From positions 558,823-622,822 of the forward strand of contig CAJNDT010004535.1 of the NCBI GenBank assembly GCA_905221615.1: a stretch of DNA of 64,000 nucleotides, read 5' to 3'. The notes under the pieces are model-generated. The model made no database searches. It worked only from the letters and a program-made list of their open reading frames with translations, and was not told the DNA's origin. Positions 53,653 through 64,000 of the stretch are shown one piece after another. Numbering within the stretch: the first letter of the stretch is position 1; each line of letters opens with the position of its first letter. Position numbers and translations under genes: made by a program. The DNA comes from Symbiodinium sp. CCMP2592. Taxonomy: Eukaryota; Sar; Dinophyceae; Suessiales; Symbiodiniaceae.

Positions 53653-55721
53653 TGACTGTGACATGTTTCCCTTCGTTGTCAAAGTCGCCACAGTACGGAC
53701 TTCGTGGGATCGTCGCAACGAGGCGTGGGAAGGCAGGGCTGTGCCCGGCAGTTCCGACACATGGCACTCTTTGACCAGCTGCGGAGCTGGCAAAGCTCCG
53801 CCCGCTATGGCACAGCAGAAGAAATGGTGTGGTCTCCTGGCTACGGAGAGCTGTCCGGTCAGCAGTGATTGTGCTGCTGAAGTGTCCTTGCTTCTGTTGC
53901 GTCCCCTTCGAGGTTCATGGGGGACACAGACGAGACCCTTGGCAAGAGTCGGGTATGTTAGCTTCGCGGGTTGCTGGAAGGGTGTATATGTATGCTGTTT
54001 GCCCACACATGTGGAGCTTCGCGACTAGTTTGCAAGGACGTCCTGCATGGAGACTGGTGGCGAAGGTACCAGTGTAACCGACAGCAGGTGGGCTGCAGAG
54101 GTTGTGCCTGCATTAGCCGGGGATTGTTTCGGTTTGCCAGCTCGATGTTCGCACGCTTTTGACTTGGAAATGGTAAACTGGAAGCATGCAGCGACGTATA
54201 TCATAGTTTCGGGCGTTATTCTCGCTGCTGCTGGTGGGAAGTGTGAAGCTTGAAGCTGCAAGCTACGGGGTCGCGATCCCGTAAACGTAAACGAGGAGCG
54301 AAAGGCCCTTCTGTCGGTGCCTAGGGAGTCTCTGGACATTTGCCGGTCGAGTGGCCTTATCTACAATGAACACAACTTCATTAATGTGCACAATGCAAAA
54401 CCCGGTCTTCGCAATAAAGGGCATTACCGCATCTCACTACATTGGCACAGACACTGGGGGAAGGTACACGCATATGCTTCATCACTCCGCGGTCACACTG
54501 GTAAAACTGCCTGAAAATGGGATTGCAGAAAAGCAGGCCATCAATGATTCAGACGGTTGACAGTAGCATGCTGTAGTGGGAAGCTTTGCAGCGTAAGGTC
54601 TTCATTAATGTCAGCTGGATGCAGCAACTTACGATATCAGTTCTGATGGCAGGCAGCAAGCATCAAACATGGGAGGAGAATTACTGACTCATTTTACTAA
54701 CTCTTCTATTGCCAAGAGGGTCTTTGCTATCTGGCGCGGTGCCGGACCTACACTCTTTCCTCTTTACGATACGCGCACCACGGATGCGCTAAGCCTATGC
54801 CCTTGTGCTGAAGCGCGCTTACATGGGGGAAAAGCAGATGTTATGACTTCCTGTGAACACAGCATATGGATTCGACTTAGCTGCTCGAATTGATCCGCGG
54901 TTAGATGGTGGGAAACGTCTTTTTTTGTGACTTCTGTTCGTGAGTCGCAACACACCGTTGCGTGGAGAAAGGCTCGCCCACGGTTTCTGTTATGACTTCG
55001 GTGTTGACGTGGAGTTGGTCAGAATTCTCTTGGCTTCTTGTCTTCACGGTCATAACAGCCAAGTGCCCGGCGGCGACGGAGGTCCCAGGCTCAAAGTAAA
55101 TCCTGTGGACATTAAGCAGCCGGTATGCTTCGTGTGCATAGGTGCAAAGGTTCAACCTGTGGAATTCCATGTCAAAAAACGTCTCATCCAGCCGTCCCCC
55201 AGTCAGTTTGCTTGGACGAGTGGCTCAAAATCGTGTACTGCGCGACATGTGTGTACTTTCGAGGAACCTTTTGGTTGTTCCATGAGTCTGGGCTAGTGGT
55301 GCAAACTTGCGACATCCCTCCGGATATGGGAGGCCTTGGTGGCGGATGACGCTGGAGAGGACGCAGCTCGTGCGGCTTGACATTTAACGCAAACGTCACA
55401 CTTTTTTTTTGGAGCCGGGTAGTTGTAGCATCATAATGTCATAAGGCAGGGACTCTGGCTGGCTGGGCTACCCGGGCCCGGTGTGGCGACCATGGCAGCT
55501 TGGTGCATGCAGTGGGCACAAGTTATAGAGTGGTGTCTAAGAGCTGTCTCCAAAACCTGCAGGCAGACGTGTACGTCTCGTCGAGCTTCTCGGCAGGATT
55601 GCGCCACCTTAGCGAATCGGAGGGATCTGCTATGCTAGCTTCGAGAATGCCGATCGGTCCGAGATATTTGCACATTTACCTCGGACTGTTGAATCGGGTT
55701 GCACTCAAGGCGATCAGCAAG
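53653..55721. other. mostly intronic; several unsupported frames
   Basis: Frames at 54047-54253 (WKHAATYIIVSGVILAAAGG, membrane-like), 54940-55296 and 55125-55349 (LKIVYCATCVYFRGTFWLF) are open on +, with - strand competitors. None has matched splice sites. No repeats are seen. Confidence 0.3.
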
Positions 55722-55804
55722 ATGTAGGGACGGTCATCTCCGTGGATGACTACATCGGCCAGACCTTCTACATTTACAATGACACGACCCAGTACTGTTA
55801 CAGG
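55722..55804 (+). CDS. candidate exon, unknown
   Basis: After atcagcaag the frame reads VGTVISVDDYIGQTFYIYND then TTQYCYR, ending before GTCTCC. High GC at third positions. It passes at phase 0 to 55902. Confidence 0.5.
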
Positions 55805-55901
55805 GTCTCCGTAGGGCAGATGGTTGAGGACGCCCAGCAGCATGAGTCATAGTATTTTTTCAGACAACACGCTTGTTTTCCAAAGCAGAAGACAGTACCA
55901 G

Positions 55902-56021
55902 GAAGACACGCTGTCGTCTTCCGCCGCATGTGATGCCACTGGCTTCGCGCCAGCAGCTTCCGCGACCTACTTCTTGATTGGTGGATACAGTTCCACCGTG
56001 GACAATGTACAGTCCTACGAC
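55902..56021 (+). CDS. exon, kelch-like or unknown segment
   Basis: After cagtaccag the frame reads EDTLSSSAACDATGFAPAAS then ATYFLIGGYSSTVDNVQSYD, ending at a GC donor (GAC|GCTCGG). The IGGYSSTVDNVQSYD run resembles a kelch blade (IGG...V-x-x-YD) but stands alone. Both ends are phase 0, and the next exon is 56169. Confidence 0.5.
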
Positions 56022-56168
56022 GCTCGGCTCAGGTTGCAATCTGCGTTACGTCAGTTGAAGCCTGTCGTCAATCAAGGCTTTTAAAACGCGCTTAAACACT
56101 CGGAGCATGTGGGGCAGCTTCTTTTCTGACGGTATAAACAATTAGGGGTTTCGTGCTGTGACCCTGAG

Positions 56169-56264
56169 GTGAACGGTGTTAGCTGCGGCGCCGGACAGCG
56201 CCATGCCACCCTCCGTGCGGTGATCGATGCCAGTCTCAGTTCTCTGGTGGTGACCGTGGGAGAG
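56169..56264 (+). CDS. exon, FN3-like repeat, first part
   Basis: Thirty-two codons after accctgag: VNGVSCGAGQRHATLRAVID then ASLSSLVVTVGE, ending at a GC donor (GAG|GCAGGC). A-x-L-x-x-V-x-x-x-x-x-S-L-x-V-T-V is the opening strand pair of the repeat. Phase 0 throughout. Confidence 0.6.
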
Positions 56265-57250
56265 GCAGGCTTTCCGGGGTTTGGCCTGCGCTCAACTTTT
56301 CCACTGGCATGCACCTTCGACTCAAATCTAAGACGCAAGCTTTGCTTAGCATTCGTCCGGCGAGGTCGCAACATGCCACTACGAAGTGGTGCTACACATA
56401 CCACTGGATGACGTTCTGACGCAGGGCACCCTCTGTGCACAGGATGTTCCGATAGGAAATCTGCAGGAGCCCTTTGTGTCGGCGAGAGTTTGCTTGTGAC
56501 AGACTTCGAAACGGATCTTGTCACCGGCTGCTGCCAGGATGCTTTCAAGCCGGCGTTGCCCATCGCATGCATTCAGGACTGGCCGCTTCAGCCCTAACGT
56601 TGCTAAGATGCGAAGCGTACCAGCTGCAGCTGCAGGAGAGCAGGGGCAGTACTGCTCCTGTGCTGCAGTTATCCGAAAGCTTGCTTGCTGTTTTGTGTGG
56701 GAATGCTTTGTGAAAGGTGTGGGTCGTCGCGAAACCGGAGGGCAAGCGGCTGCGGCTCTGCGAGGCGCGGAATGCGGGGTGGCGGTGGAGCCCGGGCATG
56801 CGTGGCTTAGAGTCTTAGAGCCTAAAGCTTCCCAAGGCGGAGATCTTCGTCGAGCCGCTTCCCACAGTGACGCAGGCCCGGTCTCCGAGTTTTGGCGAGT
56901 TCCAAGGTCCAGGTAGTTGTTGGCCACTGCAGGTGAAATTCGACTACGGAGACGCTGGAAACGAAGCTTGGCTTGTAGACGGATGCATGATTCTGGGAGG
57001 CCAGCGATCCGGCAACACTCGCCATTCTCTAGAGAAACCTTTGCACGGCGGATACTAGTGTTCGGAAACTCTGCACCCTCCATGCAACAGCAATGCTTTG
57101 GAACTCCGGGGGTGCCGCCAGAAGGATGTTTGCAAGCAGGTGATTCCCTTTTAGTCTCCACGGTCCAGTCCAGTCCTTTCGTTCGAGTTTGGGCCCCTGA
57201 AGTCGTAACTCATTACTTCGACTTGAGGAACTTTCAGTTCGTGATCTTAG
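56265..57250. other. mostly intronic; weak exon candidates
   Basis: GEQGQYCSCAAVIRK from 56638 may be a middle FN3-like segment. VKFDYGDAGNEAW from 56933 follows a clear acceptor. A frame near 57060-57140 (SAPSMQQQCFGTPGVPPEGC) is also suggestive. None is connected in phase to its neighbours. Confidence 0.35.
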
Positions 57251-57307
57251 GAGACCACGGGTTCCGTCTGCGGGGCCAACAACATCAGCGTGGAGTTCTC
57301 CGACGAC
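57251..57307 (+). CDS. candidate exon, unknown
   Basis: After gatcttag the frame reads ETTGSVCGANNISVEFSDD, ending at a GC donor (GAC|GCTTGG), phase 0. N-I-S is a potential N-glycosylation site. It has the look of a beta strand ending in an acidic turn. Confidence 0.4.
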
Positions 57308-57555
57308 GCTTGGTGAAGATGCCTGGGGTCAGCTCTAGAGCGTGTCTGGAGTGGAGCTTGCCTGTGGAGCACGGCGCAAACTGTGAACAACGCCGGCTCC
57401 TGTGCCTTGCGCTTTCTTGGCCCTTTCTGCTGGGGCATGCTGGGGCCACAGGACAACTCGACCTGGTTGAAAGCCTGGGATGCTTTCGCTGATGGCCAAC
57501 TTGCCCAAGAAATCCAGACTGCGCGCTGGAGACTCGTGGCAAAGGGGTGAAGGGG

Positions 57556-57558
<3 letters not shown>

Positions 57559-57634
<76 letters not shown>
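57559..57634 (+). repeat. 76-base poly(G) homopolymer
   Basis: An uninterrupted G run of 76 as assembled, preceded by AAGGGGGGA. It produces poly-Gly and poly-Pro spurious frames. True length is doubtful because long homopolymers are hard to sequence. Confidence 0.9.
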
Positions 57635-57929
57635 CTGAGCGACAGTTTCATCCATTGGAGAATTGCAATTTGTGGGTTCCATCACGGACGTGCTTCGCTT
57701 GTAAAGCGTGTGGTTGTGCATGTCGAGTCCTTCGCGAAGATCCGCGCAGGAGCTGGTGGCAGCGTTTGTTCGCTCTGCCGTTCCACGCCAACTTCAGCCG
57801 TGCAGAAGCTCAGAACTTGACTATCCCAAGGCCAGGCCGTGAAAATGAGGCAGTGCTCTCCGGAAGGACAGTTGGAAATACAGGGTCGCATAACACAGGC
57901 CGTACTACAGACTCTAGACTAGACCGCAG

Positions 57930-58050
57930 AAGTGTTCCCAAATTCAACGGCGGAATCACCTTTGTGACCCTGGGCAGTTTGCGAGAGAATTCAACGTACG
58001 ATGTGCTCTGCTGGGCAACAGATGCGGTTCACAACGACATCATGCTGCTG
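57930..58050 (+). CDS. exon, FN3-like repeat, fused middle and last parts
   Basis: After accgcag the frame reads SVPKFNGGITFVTLGSLREN then STYDVLCWATDAVHNDIM. Here L-x-x-x-S-T-Y-D-V-x-C-x-A-x-D-x-x-x-x-x-I-M is uninterrupted, whereas at 48788/48962 an intron separates SYE from VFCY. The ORF continues two residues to a GTCTGC donor. Confidence 0.65.
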
Positions 58051-59927
58051 GTCTGCATTTAGCTTCCAACCTTCCGGATGGTTCTGTTCTCTCTCCGTGC
58101 AGTCTTCCTGCCCACGAGGCAAAGCATGGTGATGTTGCCTCTTCCGTGGGCAGACACGAGACGCTTTGATAGCATGGTCCAGGGTGGGTGGCGACCAGTC
58201 CCAAACAGTATCCCGAAATTCCGGAAGCCTTGAGCAGCAGAACTTAGCTATCTGAGACTCCGAAACTCCGAAGCTCCGAAGCCTTGAAGAGCCCAGGATA
58301 CGAGGCGACCACGGACACCGTCGACTACCCTGGAGCTCGTCGCCTGCAGGCTCGGCGGAGCGGCCGCCAAAGCGCAGGGGGCCTTCCTCCTCTTCTGAGA
58401 CTGCGTAAATATTACGGTAACATAGTAACATAGTAATATACAATATAGTAAATATAGTAATATAGTGATATAGTGACAAGAAAAAGGGAATCGTTCATAA
58501 CCGCGTAGTACAAAGCGGTGTCGTGAGTCGGATGTGCGATTGCCTTGAGCTTGAGAAGTTCGCCTGGCGAGGGAGTGGATGATGAGACCCTGAAATGCTC
58601 TGGCTGGGTGCGGGAGTTGATGCCCTGCGAGGAGTCGGCTTGAGTTGCACGTCTTCAGGAATTCGAAAGCCGGCGAGGGACGCTAGTTCGCATTGGCTTG
58701 TCCTGTTTCCAGGAAGAGATTGCCACCTCTGACAAGCTCCAGCCCAGTCTCACGCTCAGACGAGTGCTGACTTGTCGTTGGCTCGACCTTCGAGAACATT
58801 CTATCTGCAGCTGGCACTTCCTACAACCATTCTTTTGCAGTTGCACCCAAGGTATTGCGCAGGCAACGGTGGCAGGGATCGAATCGACGACCGAAGGCAG
58901 ACGGACACAAGCATGTTCATTGATGAGTGGGGCACAGCCAGTGCACCGCTGCCGTAGGCCCTAGGCTAGCCGGAGCACATCGTCGGGGCATGTCTGCATA
59001 GCGTTGCGAGGTTTCCTTGCGGGCACCACGGAGCGTGTCACGTGGCAGATGGAGCTCCGCGATTCTGCTGCACAAACGGCCACCATGCCCCGCTTTCCAC
59101 GAAGTAGCACTACCAAGTAATCCGACGACCACAGAGAAGCTGCATTCTCAGATTCCGCCCACACCAACCAATGCTTCAAGAGCACACGTAACGGCGGGCA
59201 CAGCGAAGAGCTCGGGAAGAGAAGTTTGGCCCTGCTACGACTCCGAGCCAGTGGAAGGCATGAGTCCCAAAGTCGTAAACTCGTAAACCGCAGCTGGGAT
59301 GAGAGCCCGAGAGGCCCAACACAGTTGGGATGTTTAGAGCCACAAAAGGTGCCGAATTTTTGGTGACCATGACTTTTGTGTCCTTGGCAGACGGGGCCCG
59401 AGCGGGACTGGGCAGAAATGGATGTTGGTCCAAAAGGTGCTTCGGTTCACAGCAGGAGCAGCGGAACCGCGCGTGTGCGCCCGCATGCGCACAAGCACGG
59501 GCCGGGGAAGCAAGGGGGGCCCTCGTGGACCCGACAACCCAATCCCCTTTACTTAGGCATTATAAGTAGAAGCCACAGAGTGTACTCACAAGGGTTTACA
59601 GGAAGACTGCAAACTTCTATTGGATTCCGAATCCCTTCTGTTCCAGTGCTCTTCTGTGACGCTCGCTCCTCAGGCGATGGGAGTTGCAGCCATCGCCTCG
59701 GTGGAGTCGCTCTTTGCATCGTGCGATGCGAGATCGTCGAGGAGGACCTCAGCTGGTTGGTCCAAGCACCAGGCGGAGCCAGGGAGGGTTCTCATTAGGA
59801 CTTTTAGCAGTGGGATCAAGGGAGTGGTCATAGAGCTCAGATCCACCCTCTACTAGTAGCTTCTGAGTGTCCGTGCCACTGAGCCCAGCACTGAGGTGAC
59901 GGATGTCAATACCCCCGATGCTCGCAG
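58051..59927. other. mostly intronic; weak exon candidates
   Basis: Frames after cag at 58716 (EEIATSDKLQPSLTLRR), 59393 (TGPERDWAEMDVGPK) and 59603 (EDCKLLLDSESLLFQCSSVT) are plausible small exons without partners. A TAGTAATA-rich patch lies at 58425-58475. Confidence 0.35.
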
Positions 59928-60392
59928 AAGACCTGGTCGAACGAGTACCCGGTGTATTTGGTGTTTGGGCAGCTGCGGCCCGCAAAAGAATACACCGTGC
60001 GCTGTCTCGTGATGGATCCATGGGGCAATGCCGTCATGAGCGACTCGAAGATATGGATCCCTGGCCACACCACGCAGTCAACATCCAGCACACCCACCGC
60101 AACCACCCAAGCACCAACTCCACCACCCACCACACCTGCACCGACTACGACAACAGTGCGCACAACACAACCCCCCGTCGACTATTTTACCACACGACCA
60201 CCAGCTACGACACAGGGCGGAGGTGGAGGTCAGACAGCGCCTCCCACCACACGGCCACCCCTCATTTACACGACATCGGCCACTCCAGCACCACCCACGC
60301 TGCCACCAACCACCACGACCACGGAAGCTCCTACAACAACTGAACCTCCCACAGTCCCTCCGTGGCTTGTGGACTTCACCCCTTCAGGCCCA
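59928..60392 (+). CDS. exon, FN3-like closing strand plus Thr/Pro-rich stalk
   Basis: This 155-codon exon runs from gctcgcag to a GTGAGA donor. It opens KTWSNEYPVYLVFGQLRPAK, then EYTVRCLVMDPWGNAVMSD (the L-x-P-x-x-x-Y-x-V-x-C strand). About 100 residues of Thr/Pro follow (TTQAPTPPPTTPAPTTTT; TEAPTTTEPPTVPP). Such mucin-like linkers hold adhesive heads away from the membrane and are likely O-glycosylated (inference). Unlike other microsatellite frames, this one is in phase with a real domain. Confidence 0.7.
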
Positions 60393-63067
60393 GTGAGAAC
60401 AGAGCTTTCTCTCAGCACTTCTTCAAGAGAAGATGCTGAAGAATTGACTTTCCCTACTGCGACGTACGCGTTGCTTTCAGCACTGAGGCTAGCACTAGGG
60501 CCACTCAGCTTTCTTGGTACCCGTTTTTGTTGTCCACTTGCGCTAGTCAGGTTCAATACGAATTGAGACGGTAAAGCATCGGCGAGTTTGATCGAGCACT
60601 TCTTCAGGCTGGGCACTAGCGACATGCTCGTCATTCTGGGCATGGATGTGTACTACCAAGGCTGGCGGCATGCTGTGCCGCTTGTGATTGTCTGTGCTTA
60701 CCTTGGCAGAACTCAACTAAGGTGCGTCAGAAGATCATTTCCATGATCTTTTCTACTGTTCTGACTGCTCAGTTGTTTAGCACCCCTTGGGTTCAATGAA
60801 TGTATGCATGGATGTACGTATGTATGTATGCAACTTTATGAATGTATGTAGGTAGGTAGGTAGGCAAGCGGCAGGCAGGCAGGTAGGTAGATAAGTAGGT
60901 AGGGAGGTAGGGAAGTAAGGAGGTTGGCAGGTGTGTATGCATGGCATGAAACAATACTTTACTGTATGTAGGTATGCATGTGTGCATGTGTTTGTGCGTA
61001 TGTGTGTATATATCTGCCTCTATGGCTGTATTGCTTCCGCTCATACACAGATACACATAGCATCCCTCGCACAATTATTCAGTGGCATCCGACTTTCTGG
61101 GATGCGGCGGTACCCGATATAGAACCACTGTGGGAGGGCGTTGGCGCTTAAGGACTGCCTTGTACTACTGAACGCTAAAGCTACAGAGGCGATGCAGGCG
61201 CCGGCCGCCGGCTCTCCGGGCGATGGCTTGTCCGCGTGCGCTTTGAGGTCACGTCTCCAAGCCAGGCCCAGGGATGCTGGAGTTTGTTTATGCGATGGTC
61301 TTGGGGTTTAGAATTTCCTTGGGCGTTCTGGCTTGGGGTTTACAATGGAATGCTAGTTGTAGACCGCCGATCTCGAGCCATGTGCCTGGACGGTTTCGGC
61401 AGGCGCAGAGCAGGGCGATTGCTCAAAGAGTTGGAGAGCTGGGCTTGCCTGGAAGAGACTCGCCCGACCTGCCTCTGCCTGTTTGTATTAATAGGGACAC
61501 TGCAAGGTCTTGTTTGCTGAGCATGCGAGAGGGCCGAGAGGAACCTCCACCTAAGGCAGCACTGCATCAAGCTTCCAGGAAGAGTTTGTGCAGGAACTGA
61601 TGCAGTCAGGCTGGGAAACTGGACGTTCGCTGTTGCAAGCCAGGGCCACAAGATGACATGGAGCCCTGAAGCTTAGATCCAAGCCAGGTTCGACAGTGGT
61701 GCCCACGGTGCAGGCAGCGAAGCCTCTTCAGGACGTTACATCAGAAAATTTCGTTTGGAGGTTTTATGCACTCAGCTCCGCTATGACCCGCTCTCGACAA
61801 GGATGGGTCGAGGCCTTTCGTAAGTCCTACCAGGCAGAGGTCATTCAATCTTTTGGCCGCTGCAGAATATTAGGTTCAGAACAGGGGGAGGGCTCCTAGT
61901 CCTGATGCCTCCTTGCCCTGCAAGATAAGCGAACCAGTGTCAAGAACATGGAAGAGCAAGCTTAGAGCTTATAGAAAAAGCTTTTGCAAAGACTTGCGGT
62001 GTCATGCGGGGCGAAAATGTAGAACCGATAGGCAACGTTGAGAAGTGTTGCTGGATGCTGGTGGTCGCTTCAAAAGATGTCAGAATCAGAACAGCACATT
62101 TGCACGAATTTAGGCACACAGCCGTTGCGTCTCAAGAAACCACCCAGATCGCCAAGGCGTTGAGTGCTACTTGACGGCTTTTGACGATGACGTTCATCTT
62201 CACCATCACCTTCCTTCCCGTCCCCTTCCTGTCCCGTCTCGTACTCCCGCCCATGCATAGAGCATTGGTTGGCAAATCAGTGGTAGGCTGACCTCCACAT
62301 CCAGAAGTGATTTGGCATGCACCTCCGCAGAAATGGGTTCTGCTCCTCGGTCTACTCAATCATATATGAAAGAATAGTTTAGCGTCAGCCACACATAAGC
62401 AATGCTGCATCGAGACAAGGCCGAAGCCCAAACCAGCAACATCCAGGCAGCACCCCCGGTTCTCGAACAACTATTCCCGGCGCGCCCATCACGGAAAGCC
62501 CTCAAGCTTTGAAGCAGGTCTATTGAAGCTTTCGATGGTCAGGACGGCGAGTCCTGGTCACCGCTGCCGAGCCCCAGCCCACCACCCTCGCCGAGCACCA
62601 CCGGGTCCGGGAAGGTTTTATAGGTTGGGGGGCATTCAGAGCTCAGTTTCTTAAAGATTCGGGAAGCGCTCCTCTGACAGCTGCCGCTTTGTTAGGTTCG
62701 GCTGACTGACCTGCCAGCGCAGAGAGTGATGCAATAGTGGCCGTGTGTTGATAGTTCCAGCTTCTTATTCAGCTCTTGTTCACTCTATCCTCAAACGCGA
62801 AGGCCCGCTGTCCAAACTGGGGGCTCCACAACGGAGATGTCGTCGGAGCCAGTGGCCAGCGGGGACATGGCGTGGAGACTTGGCCTTGGGATGTCGCGCT
62901 GTGATGGGTACCTGAATTTCAGACCTAAACTGGCAGGAACTTGCTTGTGGGAAGTTCAGAAATGGTTTTTCACTGCAGCAAAAACCAGGTGCTGCAGTTG
63001 ATACTCTTGCTCGCAACAAGATTCTGCTGTAAAAGCTGCAAGGCCTGTGCCCGGCACCCGTGTCCAG
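60393..63067. other. intronic; microsatellites and weak exons
   Basis: ATGT/GTAG repeats fill about 60790-61020. Frames at 60608 (SDMLVILGMDVYYQGWRHAV), 61274-61600 and 61696-61899 are open but unsupported. Bases 61900-62940 show nothing recognisable. Confidence 0.35.
60790..60935 (+). repeat. ATGT and GTAG tetranucleotide repeats
   Basis: ATGTATGT passes into GTAGGTAGGTAGGCAG-type units. Confidence 0.9.
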
Positions 63068-63152
63068 GATCGTTCCGGTGGCGATCACGGCTTTGGCCCT
63101 GTGCATCTGCACGCTGGCGGGCGGTGTTGCATACGCGATGTGCTATTTGCAG
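63068..63152 (+). CDS. exon with predicted transmembrane helix
   Basis: After ccgtgtccag the frame reads IVPVAITALALCICTLAGGV then AYAMCYLQ. That is some 24 hydrophobic residues, followed by PDRRQQCC if read through, with GC-rich third positions. Coming after a Thr/Pro stalk and followed by basic and Cys residues, it suits a single-pass type I anchor with a cytoplasmic side after it. The protein end and stop lie downstream or beyond the window. Confidence 0.5.
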
Positions 63153-63659
63153 CCCGATCGTCGGCAGCAATGCTGTTTGAAGACATCTGCTCTCCAGTTG
63201 AGGCACGACTATTCTCAGGGGTGTTTTCGCACATTGGTAGCTTTAATTTGTGCACTTCCCAGCGAAAGGGAGCAACCGTTTCCCCTGCCCACAATAGCTA
63301 TGACCATTGTCCCCCACACTTCCAGCATCAGCCCTTAAGTCCAAGCAGGCCCGAGTTGTTCCTACATCCTACACGAGCCAGGCAGTAACGAAGCAGCCGC
63401 AACTGCAAACAAAAGGGGGTTCGGAACAACGCGGCTGCTTGGAATCCACACAACTTGCGCAGGCACAAGCTAGAGGCCTCACTAGAAACTCATCGTCGTG
63501 CGTCCTTCTGCACCTGCCTTTTCGAGAAAGGCAGCGCGAACAGCTGCAATGCACCTCGCGTGTCTCCAGAACAGTTTCCTCAGTCAAGAGACCATCCCAT
63601 CATGTCCCCCTTCCCTGTCCCATCCGTTTAATGAAGAATAGCCAAATTTCACCAGCACG
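63153..63659. other. no clear gene
   Basis: The frame of the transmembrane exon stays open to a stop at 63336-63338, but a donor before that is likely. Other frames are ordinary. Confidence 0.35.
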
Positions 63660-63741
63660 CGCGCACACACACACACACACACACGTCTAATATATGACCA
63701 ATGATACAATAAAAATCTACATATATATATATATATACGTA

Positions 63742-63786
<45 letters not shown>

Positions 63787-63820
63787 ATATATATACATAT
63801 ATATATATATACGTATGTCT
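63660..63820 (+). repeat. (AC)n, (TA)n and (TGTGTA)n microsatellites
   Basis: An (AC)n run at 63663-63684 is followed by ATAT and GTGTAT arrays to about 63815. The last 180 bases show no gene. Confidence 0.95.
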
Positions 63821-64000
63821 GGGTGTGTAATTTAGAGAACGCGAGGCAAGTCAATCGACATTTCTGTACTTGTTCACACACTTCCATGGCGATAAAGGAA
63901 GGATACTGGATATGTCCCGAAGCCTTAGCGTTGCACACAGCTGAGGAGAGCCCTGCCAATGGTAAACGCCACATGGCCTTAGAAACAGAGAAGCGGCTTC

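Larger units (their letters stand above)
5137..63152 (+). other. giant multi-domain surface protein gene (inferred span, possibly more than one gene)
   Basis: A signal peptide opens the span and a transmembrane segment lies near its end. Between them are about 55 short + strand exons encoding extracellular modules: Cys-rich, DUF4215, FAMeT (PF12248), LamG, F5/8 type C, FN3-like and a Thr/Pro stalk. Domain copies recur at both ends, which favours one gene or tandem paralogues. Many exons are missing from my list and the coiled-coil locus at 20040-21818 may break the span. The inferred role is cell-surface adhesion or carbohydrate binding. Confidence 0.4.

Noticed and set aside
53075..54028. 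317-codon + frame, the longest in the window
   Set aside because: Only 53156-53230 carries a family pattern and good splice sites. The remainder looks like read-through of introns.
57247..58062. Poly-Gly (+) and poly-Pro (-) frames
   Set aside because: They arise from the G homopolymer at 57559-57634.
1..64000. tRNA, rRNA, CRISPR arrays and transposase genes
   Set aside because: I looked for cloverleaf-like, direct-repeat-spacer and integrase/transposase motifs while reading and saw none. A dedicated scan could still find a tRNA.

Overview
The window looks like nuclear DNA of a dinoflagellate, most likely a coral-symbiont type (Symbiodiniaceae). The reasons are these: coding potential is broken into many short exons, all readable on the + strand; inferred introns start with GC or GA as often as GT and end in AG, usually followed by G; microsatellites are abundant; and no bacterial-style operons or long uninterrupted genes are present. 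Taxonomy is inference only.

Layout. Bases 1-4810 appear to hold the 3' part of an upstream gene, ending in a basic, Ser-rich C-terminal tail with a stop at 4808-4810. A convincing signal-peptide start lies 327 bases further on, at 5137. From there to about 63152 I can read some 55 short exons that fit one or a few very large genes for secreted or surface proteins. The order of recognisable modules is: signal peptide (5137), Cys-rich module (6920-7191), DUF4215-type Cys-rich repeat (7307-7567), a FAMeT/PF12248-like domain in four exons (8892-9657), a module with an SDSD motif followed by a VTI...YYG motif (16868-17199; relative at 32968), one LamG-like domain spread over 22978-27483, classical-looking FN3 sequence (29906-30140), F5/8 type C-like domain 1 (38374-38719), a second FAMeT-like domain (42050-43316), F5/8 type C-like domain 2 (46924-48295), several dinoflagellate-type FN3-like repeats (39432, 48693-49377, 53156-53652, 56169, 57930-58050, 59928), a Thr/Pro-rich stalk (60060-60360) and a predicted transmembrane helix (63068-63152). 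This is the order expected of a giant single-pass surface adhesin or lectin.

Embedded in this array, on the same strand, is a different kind of locus at 20040-21818: an acidic/basic coiled-coil protein with longer exons and GC-rich third codon positions. It is either nested in an intron of the giant gene or a separate gene that divides the array in two; the sequence alone does not decide.

Non-coding sequence includes a perfect-period 197-bp tandem array (13328-13935), two copies of a ~350-bp element 688 bp apart (44700 and 45388), an ATGCAT-rich repeat family (12547-12979), a ~60-bp interspersed repeat (14090-14645), a 76-base G homopolymer (57559-57634) and many di- and trinucleotide arrays. 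I saw no tRNA, rRNA, CRISPR or recognisable transposase. Exon borders are inferred by eye from reading frame, phase and AG acceptors, and are provisional.
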